From positions 1 through 46,897 of the forward strand of contig CALLUJ010000034.1 of the NCBI GenBank assembly GCA_938011245.1: a stretch of DNA of 46,897 nt, read 5' to 3'. Shown one piece after another: positions 25,923 through 37,200 of the stretch; the stretch's first letter is position 1, and each line of letters starts with the position of its first letter. Source of the stretch: an uncultured Aquimarina sp. (GTDB lineage: Bacteria > Bacteroidota > Bacteroidia > Flavobacteriales > Flavobacteriaceae). The notes below the pieces were generated by a model that was not told where the DNA came from, did no database searches, and saw nothing but the letters and a program-made list of their open reading frames with translations. Both the position numbers and the translations under genes were made by a program.

Positions 25923-26702
25923 ATGAACATATTAGATAAAATAGTAGCAGATAAACGTGTCGAAGTTAAGCTAAGAAAAGGACTAATTCCTACGAAACAA
26001 TTAGAAGAATCAGTATTATTTGAGCGCCAAACAACTTCGTTAGCTCAAAACTTACGAAATAGTACTACAGGGATTATAGCAGAGCATAAAAGACGTTCCC
26101 CTTCAAAATCAGTAATAAATCAAACCAGTTCAGTTTGGGAAGTGGCACAAGGTTACGAAAAAGCAGGAGCCTGTGGGATGTCTGTACTTACCGATGGAAA
26201 ATATTTTGGAGGTTCGTTGGACGATTTACTTACAGCAAGAGCTAGTTGTAATATGCCTTTATTGCGAAAGGAATTTATTATAGATGAGTACCAGCTACTA
26301 GAAGCTAAAGCCTATGGCGCGGATGTATGTTTGCTAATAGCAGCATGCTTAACACGGCAAGAGATAAAAAATCTTTCAGAATTAGCAAAAAGTTTACAGT
26401 TAGATGTATTGTTAGAGGTTCATAATCAAGAAGAGTTAGAAAAGTCTCTAATGCCTTCTTTGGATATGCTAGGAGTAAATAACCGAAACTTAAAAACATT
26501 TGAAGTTAGTTTGGAGACCAGTAAAAGCTTAAGTACTAAGATCCCTAACGATTTTGTAAAAGTATCGGAAAGTGGTATTAGTAGTATCGAAGCCATTAAA
26601 GAATTACGACCTTACGGATATCAAGGATTTCTTATTGGAGAAAACTTTATGAAAACAGAAAACCCGGCACAAAGTGCTATTAATTTTATTAAAAAATCAT
26701 AA
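25923..26702 (+). CDS. trpC: Indole-3-glycerol-phosphate synthase
   Basis: A 259-residue TIM-barrel enzyme that closes the indole ring from carboxyphenylaminodeoxyribulose phosphate. IIAEHKRRSPSKSVI carries the first catalytic lysine, LLRKEFIIDEYQ the second, and the phosphate and glutamate residues are in VLLEVHN, LGVNNRNLKTF and SESGIS. Single-domain form, not fused to TrpF. It lies between trpD and trpF; the 110 bases after it carry no clear feature. Confidence 0.95.
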   Translation: MNILDKIVADKRVEVKLRKGLIPTKQLEESVLFERQTTSLAQNLRNSTTGIIAEHKRRSPSKSVINQTSSVWEVAQGYEKAGACGMSVLTDGKYFGGSLDDLLTARASCNMPLLRKEFIIDEYQLLEAKAYGADVCLLIAACLTRQEIKNLSELAKSLQLDVLLEVHNQEELEKSLMPSLDMLGVNNRNLKTFEVSLETSKSLSTKIPNDFVKVSESGISSIEAIKELRPYGYQGFLIGENFMKTENPAQSAINFIKKS

Positions 26703-26812
26703 AAAATAAATAGTACTTACTAAATTTATTTAAACACTATCTCATAAGGAAAAAGTATTGATAGAAGTTTAAAAAGCTGATTTAGAAAAAGGGAATAGAC
26801 AAGTATAATGCA

Positions 26813-27499
26813 ATGAAAAACAACCTAAAAATAAAAGTCTGTGGGATGAAGCACCCAGAAAATATTGTGGAAGTAGAAGCTCTACAACCAGACTATTTGG
26901 GCTTTATTTTTTATGAAAAATCTCCTAGAAACTTTGAAAAAAATATTCCTGAAGTTTCTAATACCATTAAAAAAACAGGGGTTTTCGTAGATGCTAGTAT
27001 CAATTTTATTATAGAAAAGGTAAATGAGTTTGGTTTTAAAGCAGTACAACTTCATGGAAACGAAAGTGCCGAGTATTGTGAAGAATTAAAAGGACGATTA
27101 CTTTTTGATTGTGCTGAACCAGAAAATGGAATCTGTGGATTACCTATAGAAATCTTTAAAGTATTTGGAATTAAAGATCAGTTTGATTTTTCTGTACTTG
27201 CAGAATACGAAGGCATTGTAGATTATTTTTTGTTTGACACTAAAGGCAAAGAAAAAGGAGGAAATGGCTATACTTTTGATTGGTCAGTATTAAAAAATTA
27301 CAATAGTAAAATGCCAATTATTTTAAGTGGTGGTATTGGTCCTAAAGAATTGAATAAAATAGAACAAATCTTAAAAACAGATTTGCCTATTTATGCATTA
27401 GATTTAAATAGTAAATTTGAAGAAGGACCAGGGTTGAAAGATACAGCCTTGTTAAATGAATTTTTGAAAAAAGTAAAAATGCTAACAGTTAACAGCTGA
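26813..27499 (+). CDS. trpF: Phosphoribosylanthranilate isomerase
   Basis: A 228-residue TIM-barrel isomerase performing the Amadori rearrangement of phosphoribosylanthranilate. KVCGMKHPENI (general base cysteine at residue 10), YLGFIFYEKSPR, GVFVDAS, VQLHGNE, FLFDTKGKEKGGNGYTFDW (with the general acid aspartate) and LSGGIGPKEL appear in the expected order. Ends 20 bases before trpB. Confidence 0.94.
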   Translation: MKNNLKIKVCGMKHPENIVEVEALQPDYLGFIFYEKSPRNFEKNIPEVSNTIKKTGVFVDASINFIIEKVNEFGFKAVQLHGNESAEYCEELKGRLLFDCAEPENGICGLPIEIFKVFGIKDQFDFSVLAEYEGIVDYFLFDTKGKEKGGNGYTFDWSVLKNYNSKMPIILSGGIGPKELNKIEQILKTDLPIYALDLNSKFEEGPGLKDTALLNEFLKKVKMLTVNS

Positions 27500-27519
27500 T
27501 AGCCTAAAGCTATATAGTA

Positions 27520-28701
27520 ATGAATTATCATGTAGATGAAAAAGGGTATTATGGGGATTTTGGAGGAGCTTATATTCCCGAAATGCTATATCCCAATGTA
27601 GAAGAATTACGAACTACATATTTGGAAATAATGAATGAACCTTCCTTTAAAGAAGAGTTTAATCAGCTACTTAAAGATTATGTAGGGAGGCCAAGCCCAT
27701 TGTATTATGCAAAACGACTTTCCGAAAAATATAAGACTAAAGTATATTTAAAGAGAGAAGATTTAAACCACACAGGAGCGCATAAAATAAACAATACTAT
27801 AGGTCAAATTCTAGTAGCTAAAAAGTTAGGTAAAAATAGAATTATTGCAGAAACAGGAGCAGGCCAACACGGAGTAGCTACAGCTACTGTTTGTGCTTTA
27901 GCAGGGATACAATGCATTGTATATATGGGCGAAATAGATATTAAGCGTCAAGCTCCAAATGTAGCTCGAATGAAAATGTTAGGAGCAGAAGTGCGTGCTG
28001 CAAAATCAGGCAGTAAAACCTTAAAAGATGCAACTAACGAAGCTATACGCGATTGGATAAATAATCCAGTAGATACTCATTATATCATAGGATCAGCCAT
28101 TGGACCACATCCATATCCAGATATGGTAACTCGTTTTCAAAGTATTATCTCGGAAGAGATTAAATGGCAATTAAAAGAAAAAGAAAATCGGGAGAACCCA
28201 GATTATGTAGTGGCTTGTATAGGAGGAGGAAGTAATGCAGCAGGTACATATTATCATTTTCTAAACGCACCAGAAGTAGGAATTATTGCTGTAGAAGCCG
28301 CAGGAAAAGGAATACATAGTGGCGAGAGTGCTGCAACAAGTAAACTTGGGAAAGATGGTATTATTCATGGTTGTAAAACTTTATTAATGCAAAGTGCAGA
28401 CGGACAGATTACAGAGCCTTATTCAATATCGGCAGGATTAGATTATCCAGGTGTTGGGCCTATGCATTCGCATTTAGCAAGAACAGGTAGGGCAGAATTT
28501 TTTTCGGTAACCGACGATGATGCCATGGCATCAGGATTAGAACTTTCGCAATTAGAAGGAATTATACCTGCAATAGAAACTTCCCATGCCTTAGCTATTT
28601 TTAACGAAAAAAAGTTTGAGCCAGACGATATTGTAGTGATTAGCCTTTCGGGAAGAGGAGATAAAGATTTAAATACTTATATCGATTATTTTAAATTGTA
28701 A
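27520..28701 (+). CDS. trpB: Tryptophan synthase beta chain
   Basis: A 393-residue PLP enzyme that condenses indole with serine. The PLP lysine is K89 in GAHKINN, the catalytic glutamate is E111 in AETGAGQHG, and the phosphate-binding loop is GGGSNAAG. GRPSPLYYAKRL, the COMM domain region and SGRGDKDLNTY at the end are standard. It is the TrpB1 form, which works with TrpA. Two hairpins lie in the 94-base gap before trpA. Confidence 0.97.
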   Translation: MNYHVDEKGYYGDFGGAYIPEMLYPNVEELRTTYLEIMNEPSFKEEFNQLLKDYVGRPSPLYYAKRLSEKYKTKVYLKREDLNHTGAHKINNTIGQILVAKKLGKNRIIAETGAGQHGVATATVCALAGIQCIVYMGEIDIKRQAPNVARMKMLGAEVRAAKSGSKTLKDATNEAIRDWINNPVDTHYIIGSAIGPHPYPDMVTRFQSIISEEIKWQLKEKENRENPDYVVACIGGGSNAAGTYYHFLNAPEVGIIAVEAAGKGIHSGESAATSKLGKDGIIHGCKTLLMQSADGQITEPYSISAGLDYPGVGPMHSHLARTGRAEFFSVTDDDAMASGLELSQLEGIIPAIETSHALAIFNEKKFEPDDIVVISLSGRGDKDLNTYIDYFKL

Positions 28702-28702
28702 T

Positions 28703-28780
28703 ATTAATATTGAGAGATGAGGTTTTGACAATATTAATAACTTATTTGTTAAAGCCAATTGCTAATATTTTTTAGCAATT
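28703..28780 (+). repeat. Two consecutive hairpins between trpB and trpA
   Basis: ATTAATATTG (28703-28712) pairs exactly with CAATATTAAT (28729-28738). AATTGCTAA (28757-28765) pairs exactly with TTAGCAATT (28772-28780) around TATTTT. Both are AT-rich and have no T run after them, so they look like mRNA stability or processing structures, not terminators. Confidence 0.5.
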
Positions 28781-28795
28781 CGCAAAGCCAAAAAA

Positions 28796-29557
28796 ATGAA
28801 TAGAATAAATCAGAAATTAAACGAAGACAAAAAATTATTGTCTATATATTTTACAGCAGGTTACCCTTCTCTAAACAACACAGTAACGATACTAGAGCAG
28901 CTCGAAGCAAGCGGTGTTGATATGGTGGAAATAGGACTTCCATTTAGCGATCCTTTAGCAGATGGACCTACTATCCAAGATAGCTCTACAAAAGCGTTAC
29001 ATAACGGAATGACAACCGTTAAACTTTTTGAACAATTAGAAGGAATACGAGAAAAAGTAAGTATTCCATTAATTATTATGGGATATTTTAATCCGATAAT
29101 GCAATACGGTGTAGAAGCCTTTTGTACTAAATGCGCCAAACTAGGAATTGATGGATTAATTATCCCCGATTTACCCGTTGCAGAATACGATGAACATTAC
29201 CGGGCTATTTTTGAAAAATACGGACTCGTAAATGTATTTTTAATTACGCCACAAACTAGCGAAGACCGCATACATTTTATAGACAGTGTTTCAAATGGTT
29301 TTATTTATATGGTAAGTTCCGCAAGTGTAACAGGTTCAACATCTGGATTTGGAAATGCACAAGAAGAATATTTTAAAAGAATAGCGAGTATGAAGTTGAA
29401 AAACCCTCAAATTGTTGGTTTTGGAATTAATAATGCAGAAACTTTTAAACAAGCAACAAATACTACAAAGGGAGCCATTATTGGATCTGCATTTATAAAA
29501 ATGATTACAGAAAAGGGAGTACATGGAATTTCAAGCTTTATAAAAGCCATTCGTTAA
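28796..29557 (+). CDS. trpA: Tryptophan synthase alpha chain
   Basis: A 253-residue TIM-barrel lyase that splits indole-3-glycerol phosphate to indole, which is channelled to TrpB. The catalytic residues are E45 and D56 in VEIGLPFSDPLADGP. FLITPQTSEDRI, MVSSASVTGS and VGFGINNAETF form the phosphate-binding part. Last gene of the trp operon; mscS follows after 85 bases on the same strand with no terminator between, so read-through is possible. Confidence 0.96.
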   Translation: MNRINQKLNEDKKLLSIYFTAGYPSLNNTVTILEQLEASGVDMVEIGLPFSDPLADGPTIQDSSTKALHNGMTTVKLFEQLEGIREKVSIPLIIMGYFNPIMQYGVEAFCTKCAKLGIDGLIIPDLPVAEYDEHYRAIFEKYGLVNVFLITPQTSEDRIHFIDSVSNGFIYMVSSASVTGSTSGFGNAQEEYFKRIASMKLKNPQIVGFGINNAETFKQATNTTKGAIIGSAFIKMITEKGVHGISSFIKAIR

Positions 29558-29642
29558 TAGCTATTTAAAAGTAGATTTTATACTTTTAGTAAATCAATAA
29601 ATTTTGATACTTATTTAATAATCAAATCACTAAAAAAACACA

Positions 29643-30461
29643 ATGGAAGAAACATTTAAATCGTTTGACTTTTCGAAATTAATACCGTTAATTACCGAGT
29701 ACGGAATTAAAATTTTAACCGCTTTGGCTGTATTAGTCATTGGATTATGGGTTATTAAATTAATTATGAAAGCAATCCGCAAGGCCTTAGAAAAAGGAAC
29801 TATGGATGTCTCTTTAAAAGGATTTCTGTTAAGTCTAATAGGTTGGTCGCTTAAAGCTTTATTAATAATTACAGCTTTAGGGCAGCTAGGAGTAAAAACA
29901 ACATCATTTGTTGCAATTATTGGAGCAGCAGGACTAGCCGTAGGTTTAGCTTTACAGGGGTCGTTAGCAAACTTTGCAGGAGGAGCGTTAATATTACTTT
30001 TTAAACCATTTAAAGTTGGAGATTTAATAGAAGCCCAAAGCGCTATTGGAGTAGTTAAAGAAATTCAAATTTTTGTAACTAAAATAATAACTCCAGAAAA
30101 TAAAGAAGTTATTATTCCTAATGGAGCCTTATCTAATGGAAATATTACTAATTTTTCTACTACAGGAAACCTTAGAGTAGATTTAACCGTTGGAATTAGT
30201 TATAACGATGATATAGAAAAAGCTAAAAGCATTATTATGGAAACGTTATTGCAAGACCCAAAAGTATTAAAATCGCCTTCACCTACCGTTGCAGTGGGAG
30301 AACTAGCAGATAGCTCAGTAAACATTTTAGTTCGTCCACATGCTACCGTAGATAATTATTGGGATGTGTACTTTAATTCTTTACAAAATGTAAAAATTGC
30401 CTTAGATAAGGCGGGTATAGAAATCCCATTCCCACAACAAGTAAACCATGTAGGAAAATAA
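29643..30461 (+). CDS. mscS: Small-conductance mechanosensitive channel
   Basis: A 272-residue inner-membrane channel of the short MscS type. Three transmembrane segments lie at about 20-40, 63-82 and 88-110; the third is the glycine/alanine-rich pore helix (AIIGAAGLAVGLALQGSLANFAGG) and is followed by LLFKPFKVGDLIE, the start of the beta domain. The rest is the cytoplasmic cage. It relieves turgor on sudden dilution. Transcription ends at 30486-30518. Confidence 0.93.
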   Translation: MEETFKSFDFSKLIPLITEYGIKILTALAVLVIGLWVIKLIMKAIRKALEKGTMDVSLKGFLLSLIGWSLKALLIITALGQLGVKTTSFVAIIGAAGLAVGLALQGSLANFAGGALILLFKPFKVGDLIEAQSAIGVVKEIQIFVTKIITPENKEVIIPNGALSNGNITNFSTTGNLRVDLTVGISYNDDIEKAKSIIMETLLQDPKVLKSPSPTVAVGELADSSVNILVRPHATVDNYWDVYFNSLQNVKIALDKAGIEIPFPQQVNHVGK

Positions 30462-30485
30462 AAATATAATATTTTAATAGTTTTA

Positions 30486-30518
30486 AAAGGGGAACAAGGT
30501 TATAGTTTCCCTTTTTTT
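30486..30518 (+). terminator. Terminator after mscS
   Basis: AAAGGGGAAC (30486-30495) pairs with GTTTCCCTTT (30505-30514) with one G-U pair, followed by a T run. Begins 25 bases past the mscS stop. Confidence 0.75.
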
Positions 30519-30529
30519 GTACAAGATTA

Positions 30530-30892
30530 TTAAGAAGTTTGGATGCCAGAGGTACTTAATACTCCATTTAATGATAGGTTAAATAATGTGCCTTCTATTA
30601 AATTGAGGAGTAATTTTAAATCACTTTTACTAACAGCAAAGCTTATGGAATTAAATGGAGTTTCTAATAGTAAAGACCTACAGGTACTTTTTGAAGAACA
30701 GTCATTACAGGTCGCTCTTTTTTCTAAAGAATATAGCACTTGTTTTTTAAAATGAATTAACTCTTGTGGAGTTAAAAACAAACCAGTTTCCCTAAAAACT
30801 AATTGGATTTTATAAATGTTTTTACCCATGTTTCGTTTCCATTGGAAAGCTATTCCAAAGTCGTTGTAATGAAGTGTGTGTATATCTTCCAT
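30530..30892 (-). CDS. Conserved-looking small protein with a cysteine cluster, unknown function
   Basis: A 120-residue soluble protein without signal peptide or membrane segment. I cannot name its family with confidence, but the codon pattern is that of a real gene and small proteins of this layout occur across flavobacteria. It contains CNDCSSKSTC at about residues 77-86, a CxxC followed by a third cysteine, that could bind metal or form disulfides. The N-terminal half is rich in aromatic beta-strand-like segments (FGIAFQWKR, YKIQLVFRETG). Convergent with mscS and transcribed away from the large exoenzyme gene. The 383 bases upstream contain only the promoter noted at 31190-31215. Confidence 0.6.
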   Translation of the reverse strand: MEDIHTLHYNDFGIAFQWKRNMGKNIYKIQLVFRETGLFLTPQELIHFKKQVLYSLEKRATCNDCSSKSTCRSLLLETPFNSISFAVSKSDLKLLLNLIEGTLFNLSLNGVLSTSGIQTS

Positions 30893-31189
30893 AATTATTA
30901 TGTTTTTACTTAAAATCTATTTATTTAGATTTAATAAAAATAATAAATATTTTTTAAAAACACTAATATTTATTAATTCTTGCTAATAATTAAGTATTAG
31001 GTCTATCCAATTAATACTTAAAGAATACCACTTTATACGTTTTTTGTTTTTTTTATTTGTAGTATTTTCTTCTTAAATAAATACGTTAAGAGTAAGTGTT
31101 TTGATTTTTAACCGATCAATTAATCACTTTAACTGTTTTTTGTGTGTAGCTATTTTTGAATTCAGTTCAACCCTTTATTTAGCAGTGTA

Positions 31190-31215
31190 TTGAGCTTTAT
31201 TTTTATATACTTTTG
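31190..31215 (+). promoter_or_regulatory. Putative promoter of the GH8 exoenzyme gene
   Basis: TACTTTTG at 31208-31215 matches TAnnTTTG; a TTG at 31190-31192 precedes it by 15 bases instead of the usual 19. The resulting 5' leader would be about 55 bases. The remaining intergenic DNA from 30893 is very AT-rich, with no further recognisable element. Confidence 0.45.
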
Positions 31216-31275
31216 TAGCTATTTTACACGTTACAATAACATAAAAATTAACTAACTTAACTAAGAATTTACCAC

Positions 31276-34200
31276 ATGAAGAAAATTTACCTATATAGTT
31301 TGTGTATTCTTTTTTCTATATCAATAAAGGCACAAGTACCTGTAGAGATTAATTCGGGAAACCCCAATATCCCTTTTCCTCAATTTTCTGCTTACGAATA
31401 TGATGCAGGACATCGTTTAGAAAATTTAGCAAACCAAAATGCCGATGGTTTGGTACATGCCGAAATGGAAAAACGAATTAGAGAAGCTTGGCAAATTATG
31501 GCAAATCGTTTTGAATACACAGGTGTATCCCATGCAGGTGTTCAATATGTTATTGGTAATATAGGTTGCCCGTATGATTGTTCCGAAGGGGATGGCTATG
31601 CTTTAATAGCAGCAGCCTTTATGGGAGATAAAACCATTTTTGATGGATTATGGTTTCGGACTCATGATCTTCGATTGGTAAAACACCCCAGATATACAGA
31701 TGGAGTTGTTCCAAGACCTGGGTATCAATTTGGGGATAACACATTAGCAGAACCAGGAGGAGATGCTGCTACCGATGGAGATGTAGATATTGCATTAGGT
31801 TTACTTATGGCATGGAAGCAATGGGGAGACGATTCTGGCTATACAGCAGCAAACGGAAGCAGAATAAGTTATAAAGAAGAAGCACTAGCGGTTATTCGTG
31901 GTTTAGTAGAAATACAAGATAGAGGTCTTGGAGATTGTCGAAAAACATCGGGAAATATTGGCTTAGATGGATATTTTAAGAATGGAAATACTTGGGGAGA
32001 ATTAACAAATTGGGCAAGTAACGCTAACCCTTGTCCCGAGTTTAAAGGTCCTCAACAAACACATGTAGATTATGTAGCTCCAGCCTATTGTAAAGCATTT
32101 GCCGATTTTTTGGAAGCAGAAGGAGGAACTCCAGATGATATAGCGTGGAATATTCCGCAATTACGAAGAGCAGAAGCTTCATCGGATTGGTTTATGGGAG
32201 AATTATATAAACAAGGACCAAATACAATTCCTGTAGCAGGTTGGGTAGAATTAGATGCTGCTAATAATGCTACATTTTCTAACTTTAATGAAGGAGAAGA
32301 TTTTAGATATGCTTGGCGTACTATTCTAAACCATACTTGGCATGGAGACCCAACAGTAACCTGGAATCCTTCAACGCACCAAACAGAACCAAGAGGTAAT
32401 TCTTTTAATAGAGATATGGGGGTGCGTTTTAGTAAATTTTTAGCAGACCCTTCAATTGGAGGCAATCCTTGTATAAATGTAGGAGGAGGTTTAGCTATGA
32501 CTTTCCAAGGACCGTCGCAATTACTACAATTATATAATCCAAATACAGCTTTAGCATCGGGGGCTTTTCCTTTAAATTGGTTGGTAGGAGCAAGTACTCC
32601 ATCGGCGGTTTCGGCCCAAGATTTCGATTTAATGGGGCTGTTATACAGGCAGTGTGCAATTGAATGGGATCAGCAATCGGGAAGAAATTTAGATTCGAAG
32701 CCAGTATATTTTCATGGATTTTTTAGACTTTTAGGAATGCTTATAACCACAGGGAATTTCCAATCTCCTATGAGTATTCAGTCAAAAGCTAATATTAAAA
32801 TATATAATGAAATAGACAAAAGTTTTGCTTTTACAGGAGACGAGGTAACTTTTACATTTTCCTATCGTAATTACGGCTCTGTTGCAGCACAAAATGTGAC
32901 AATAACGGATAAAATTCCTAATGGATTAGAATTTTTATCGGCATCTAACGGAGGGATACTATCAGGAAATACGATTACTTGGAATTTAGGAACAGTACCG
33001 GGCTTTTCATCTAGTTCGGGAATACTTCCAACAACAGGGGAGGTAACTGTGAAGTTTAGAGTAGCTAAAAACTTTTCAGGGAATATATGTAATCCAGCGA
33101 CTATAGTAACAAGTAATGGAGACGGGTGGACTTCTAACAGATTTCCTAATAAAGTTACAGCAGTAATGGAACAAAACTGTTTAGATATTATAGAAAAGGC
33201 TTTAGAAATTGAAAAAACAGTAGACCACCAAATGGTTAATCCAGGAGATATAGTTACTTACGATGTTAATTTTGAGAACTCTTCAAAAGGAGGATATATT
33301 AATGGAGGAAGATCAGGAGTAAATTTTGCGTATGCTCGTGGTGGCAATTCAGCTAATGGAAGCACTCAAGCCATAAAAGTACGTTTGTACCATGGAGCAG
33401 TAGAACCTTATATTAATTATGAAAACTATCGTATTTCATTGTTCTTAAATGATAATACTTATGATTGTGTATCGGGGACTCCTGGGTGTAATACAGGATG
33501 GCAATTTAGAGCTAATATTTATGAGGGAGGGGATGCTTCAAAGGTAACGATATCTCAGGAGGATATTGTACCAGGATTCGATGCAAAAGGAGCGTGGAAC
33601 CAAAGAGTAATAATACAGTTTGCAGATCAATTATCGGGGCCAACTCCGCATTTACTTCGTTATTTTGGGTTACCAAGAATTCACGAAGGAGGTGGACAAC
33701 CTTTAAGAGCTGTTTGGGAATTGTTTACGAGTAATTTTGGAAGTATAGATTGGTCAGATGACTGGTCTTGGAATCCTGCAGCGAATGATGCTGATGGAGG
33801 CTTGTTTTATCCTATTACAAACGATTGGACCGATCCAGATAATCCAAATCAACCCGTAACTATTTACCATAATGAAGCCTGTGAAAAGCCAACCCAAACA
33901 GTAGATAATATTCTTATAGAAGAATGGGACGGATATGCTTGGAGGCGTATTTATGGCTCGGGACCAGTACCGGGTAGAGATGTAGACGACGTTGTATTTA
34001 CCGATATACTACCAGAAGGTTTTGAATTAGTAGCTATAACTAGTCCAGATCCTTTAGGAATAGCACCTACTACCTCTATATTACCTAATGGTAGAACCGA
34101 AATTAGATGGGAAGCTCCAAGACTTCAAATAGGGCAGAAGATTAATATTGTTTATACCGCACGTGCTAATTTTAGTTCAGGAACATGCTCTAGAGCAGAC

Positions 34201-37200
34201 GAAGTACAAATAAATAAAGCCTCGGTTAGTGCCAAAAATGAATCTCCTTTAGAATCTTTTGCGGAGGTAACGGTAACCTGTGATCCTGTAATATTACCAC
34301 CACCACCATCTTCAATGACTAAAATAGCCACCCCTACAAGTGCCGATGTGGGAGATCAAATAGTGTACACGTTATCTTACGAAAATACCGATGGTTCTCC
34401 TATTGAATACGATTTTACTACTGCTAATATTAATGATTGGACGGCACAAAATGGGAGAGCAATGCCTGTTTCAGCTACAGGGATATCCTCTGTTGGAAAT
34501 GATCCAGGAGTAAGTACCTACAACTTTTCTCATGGTACTAATGGGATGTTAGAAGCAACAATAAATTTTACACAAAGTGCCGCTTTTGGATTTGCATTAA
34601 GACATACTGGTGGGGCTAAAACAAATGGACTATATATAGTTTTTAAGCCCAATAGTGGAGCAGGAACTATTGAGACTAGTGTTTTCGATGGGCTTGTAGA
34701 AATTGACAGAACTATATTAGGGTATAAAGGAAACCCTACAGACATAAAATTACTTTTGGTAGACGATCAATTAAGCGTATGGATTGGAAATACTTTAAGT
34801 CCTACGCCAAATTGGACTTCTTCTGGGCTTCCAGTACGATTAGGAAATTTTGGATTTATTAATGGATTTCCTAATGGGAACGATTCTTATGCTACTCATA
34901 CAGTAACTCGTTTTAAAACAAGTATGGATTCGGCGTTTAACCTACAAATAACAGACCCTATACCTGCAGAGGTCGATTTTGTAACAGCAACAGACAGTGG
35001 AACAGATGTTTCTGGCGTAGTTACTTATCCAGAACTTAAGGGACCTATTTTAGCAGGAACTAGAATAACGTATAGTTGGACAGCAGAGTTAAAAAGTTGT
35101 CCATCTAGTACTTCTAAAATTGAAAATATAGCATATACAAATATTTTAGGAGTTCCTGTAAATAGTATTGCAGCACAAGCTATAGTAGATTGTTCAGGAG
35201 TTAATTTGTGTACCGTTCTTCCTCCAGATCCAGTAGTAAAAGATGCTGTTTTTTGTTTTAATGAGTTTTCTTTGGATTTAAATACATTTATTACAGCTAC
35301 AGAAACCATAATATGGTATGAAAACATGTTAAATATTACTCCTGTAGCAAAACCTACTGTAGATACTTCAGTAACCTCTAATAAAACATATTTTGTGTCT
35401 CAAAGAGATATAAATGGATGTGAGAGTAATAGAGTGCCTATAGTAGTAGAGGTGCTTAGCCAAAATAAAGATATATCCCTAAATAGTGATATTTTTAGTA
35501 CAGAAGCAGTAAATTATGATGTTGGATTAGGGTTTGGGCTTAGTGTAGGTCAATTTGTATGGAAGGCAGAACCAAATATAAATGTTACAGGAATGTCTAT
35601 GGTAGACAGTAGTTCTCCTTTAATTAACGATGTTTTAGTAAATACAAGTACGACTCCACAGGTAGTAAAATATATAATTACTACAAACACTGTCTCAGCT
35701 TGTGCTGCCCCTGTTTTAGAGCTTTTGATAACAGTAAAGCCATTGCCATCTATTGTTATCGATGCTACATCAGTAATAGAAGGAGAAAATATTGAGATTA
35801 CAGTAAGCTTGAGTGAACCAGCTATTTTAGAAACAATAATTAATATAGAATTTACAGGAAACACAGCTAATGATAGAGATTTGAGTTTAACTACAGAAAA
35901 AATAACCATACCAATAGGAGAAATAGAACGTACTTTAATACGTCCAACGATAGATGATACTATGGTAGAGCCTAATGAAACCGTAAACATAACTATAGGA
36001 AATATTGAACAAGGTTTAGTTGGTGGAATTGGAACCCCTTCAATAGCAACAATTTTTGATAATGACGGTATGCCTAATGTAATTGTGGAAGATGCTTCGA
36101 TTGTGGAAGGAGGAATACTGCAAGTTCCAGTAAATCTGTCTTCCCCAGCAATAGATGATATTGTTTTGTCTATTGGAACCATAGATATAGAAACAATTTC
36201 TACGGATTACACTGTTCCGAGTTCAACATTAACCATTTTGAAAGGAGAAACAGGAGGGGAATTTTTAATACAAACCACAGATGATACTTTAATTGAAAAA
36301 GAAGAGACTTTTAATGTTTTTGTCTCTGGAGTAGTTCAGGGTACTGTTGGAAGTATTACAGATCAAGGAATTGCTTCCATTTTTGATAATGATATGCCTA
36401 AAGCACCCCCTTTAACTATTATGATTTCAAATAGTACAGCTAAAGAAGGAGGCGTTTTAGAATTTGATATTACCCTATCAGGGGTTAGTACAGAATTAAT
36501 TACGGTAGAGTTAGGGTTAGTAGATGTTACTACTACAGCATCAGATTATACAATAAATACAACGACACTTAGTGTACCAGCAGGTAGTTTAACATCTTCT
36601 TTTAGAGTAACCACATTAGAAGATACTATAGAAGAGCTATCAGAAACATTTACTCTTTCTATTTTGAATGTAACAGGAGGTAACGTAATCGATTTTTCGG
36701 ATATTGGAATTGGGACAATTACCGATAGCAGTACGCCTATTGTATTGCCAAATATTAAGGTAGACATTGCAGATGCTTCGGCAACAGAAGGAGAAGTTTT
36801 AGAGTTTATTATTACCCTATCAGAAGTTAGTACAGAATTAATTACGATAGAATTAGGATTAGTAGATGTTACTACCACAGCATCAGATTATACAGTAAAT
36901 ACAACAACACTTAGCATACCGGCAGGTAATTTAAGCTCTTCGTTTAGAGTAATCACATTAGAAGATACTATAGAAGAGCTATCAGAAACATTTACTCTTT
37001 CTATTTTGAATATAACAGGGGGTAATATAACCAACTTTTCGGATACAGCTAGTGGAACTATTGTTGATAATCAAAGTGAAACAGTTTTGGATTCAGACTT
37101 ACTTTTTCCTAAATATTTCACTCCAAATGGAGATAGTTTTAACGATTTGTGGCATGTGAACGAAGAATTTAAAGAACAAGTAAAATCTATTTATATATAT

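Noticed and set aside
30543..30755. Plus-strand frame of 70 codons opposite the cysteine-cluster protein
   Set aside because: It is the mirror of the minus-strand gene, has no promoter or start context and shows no recognised motif.
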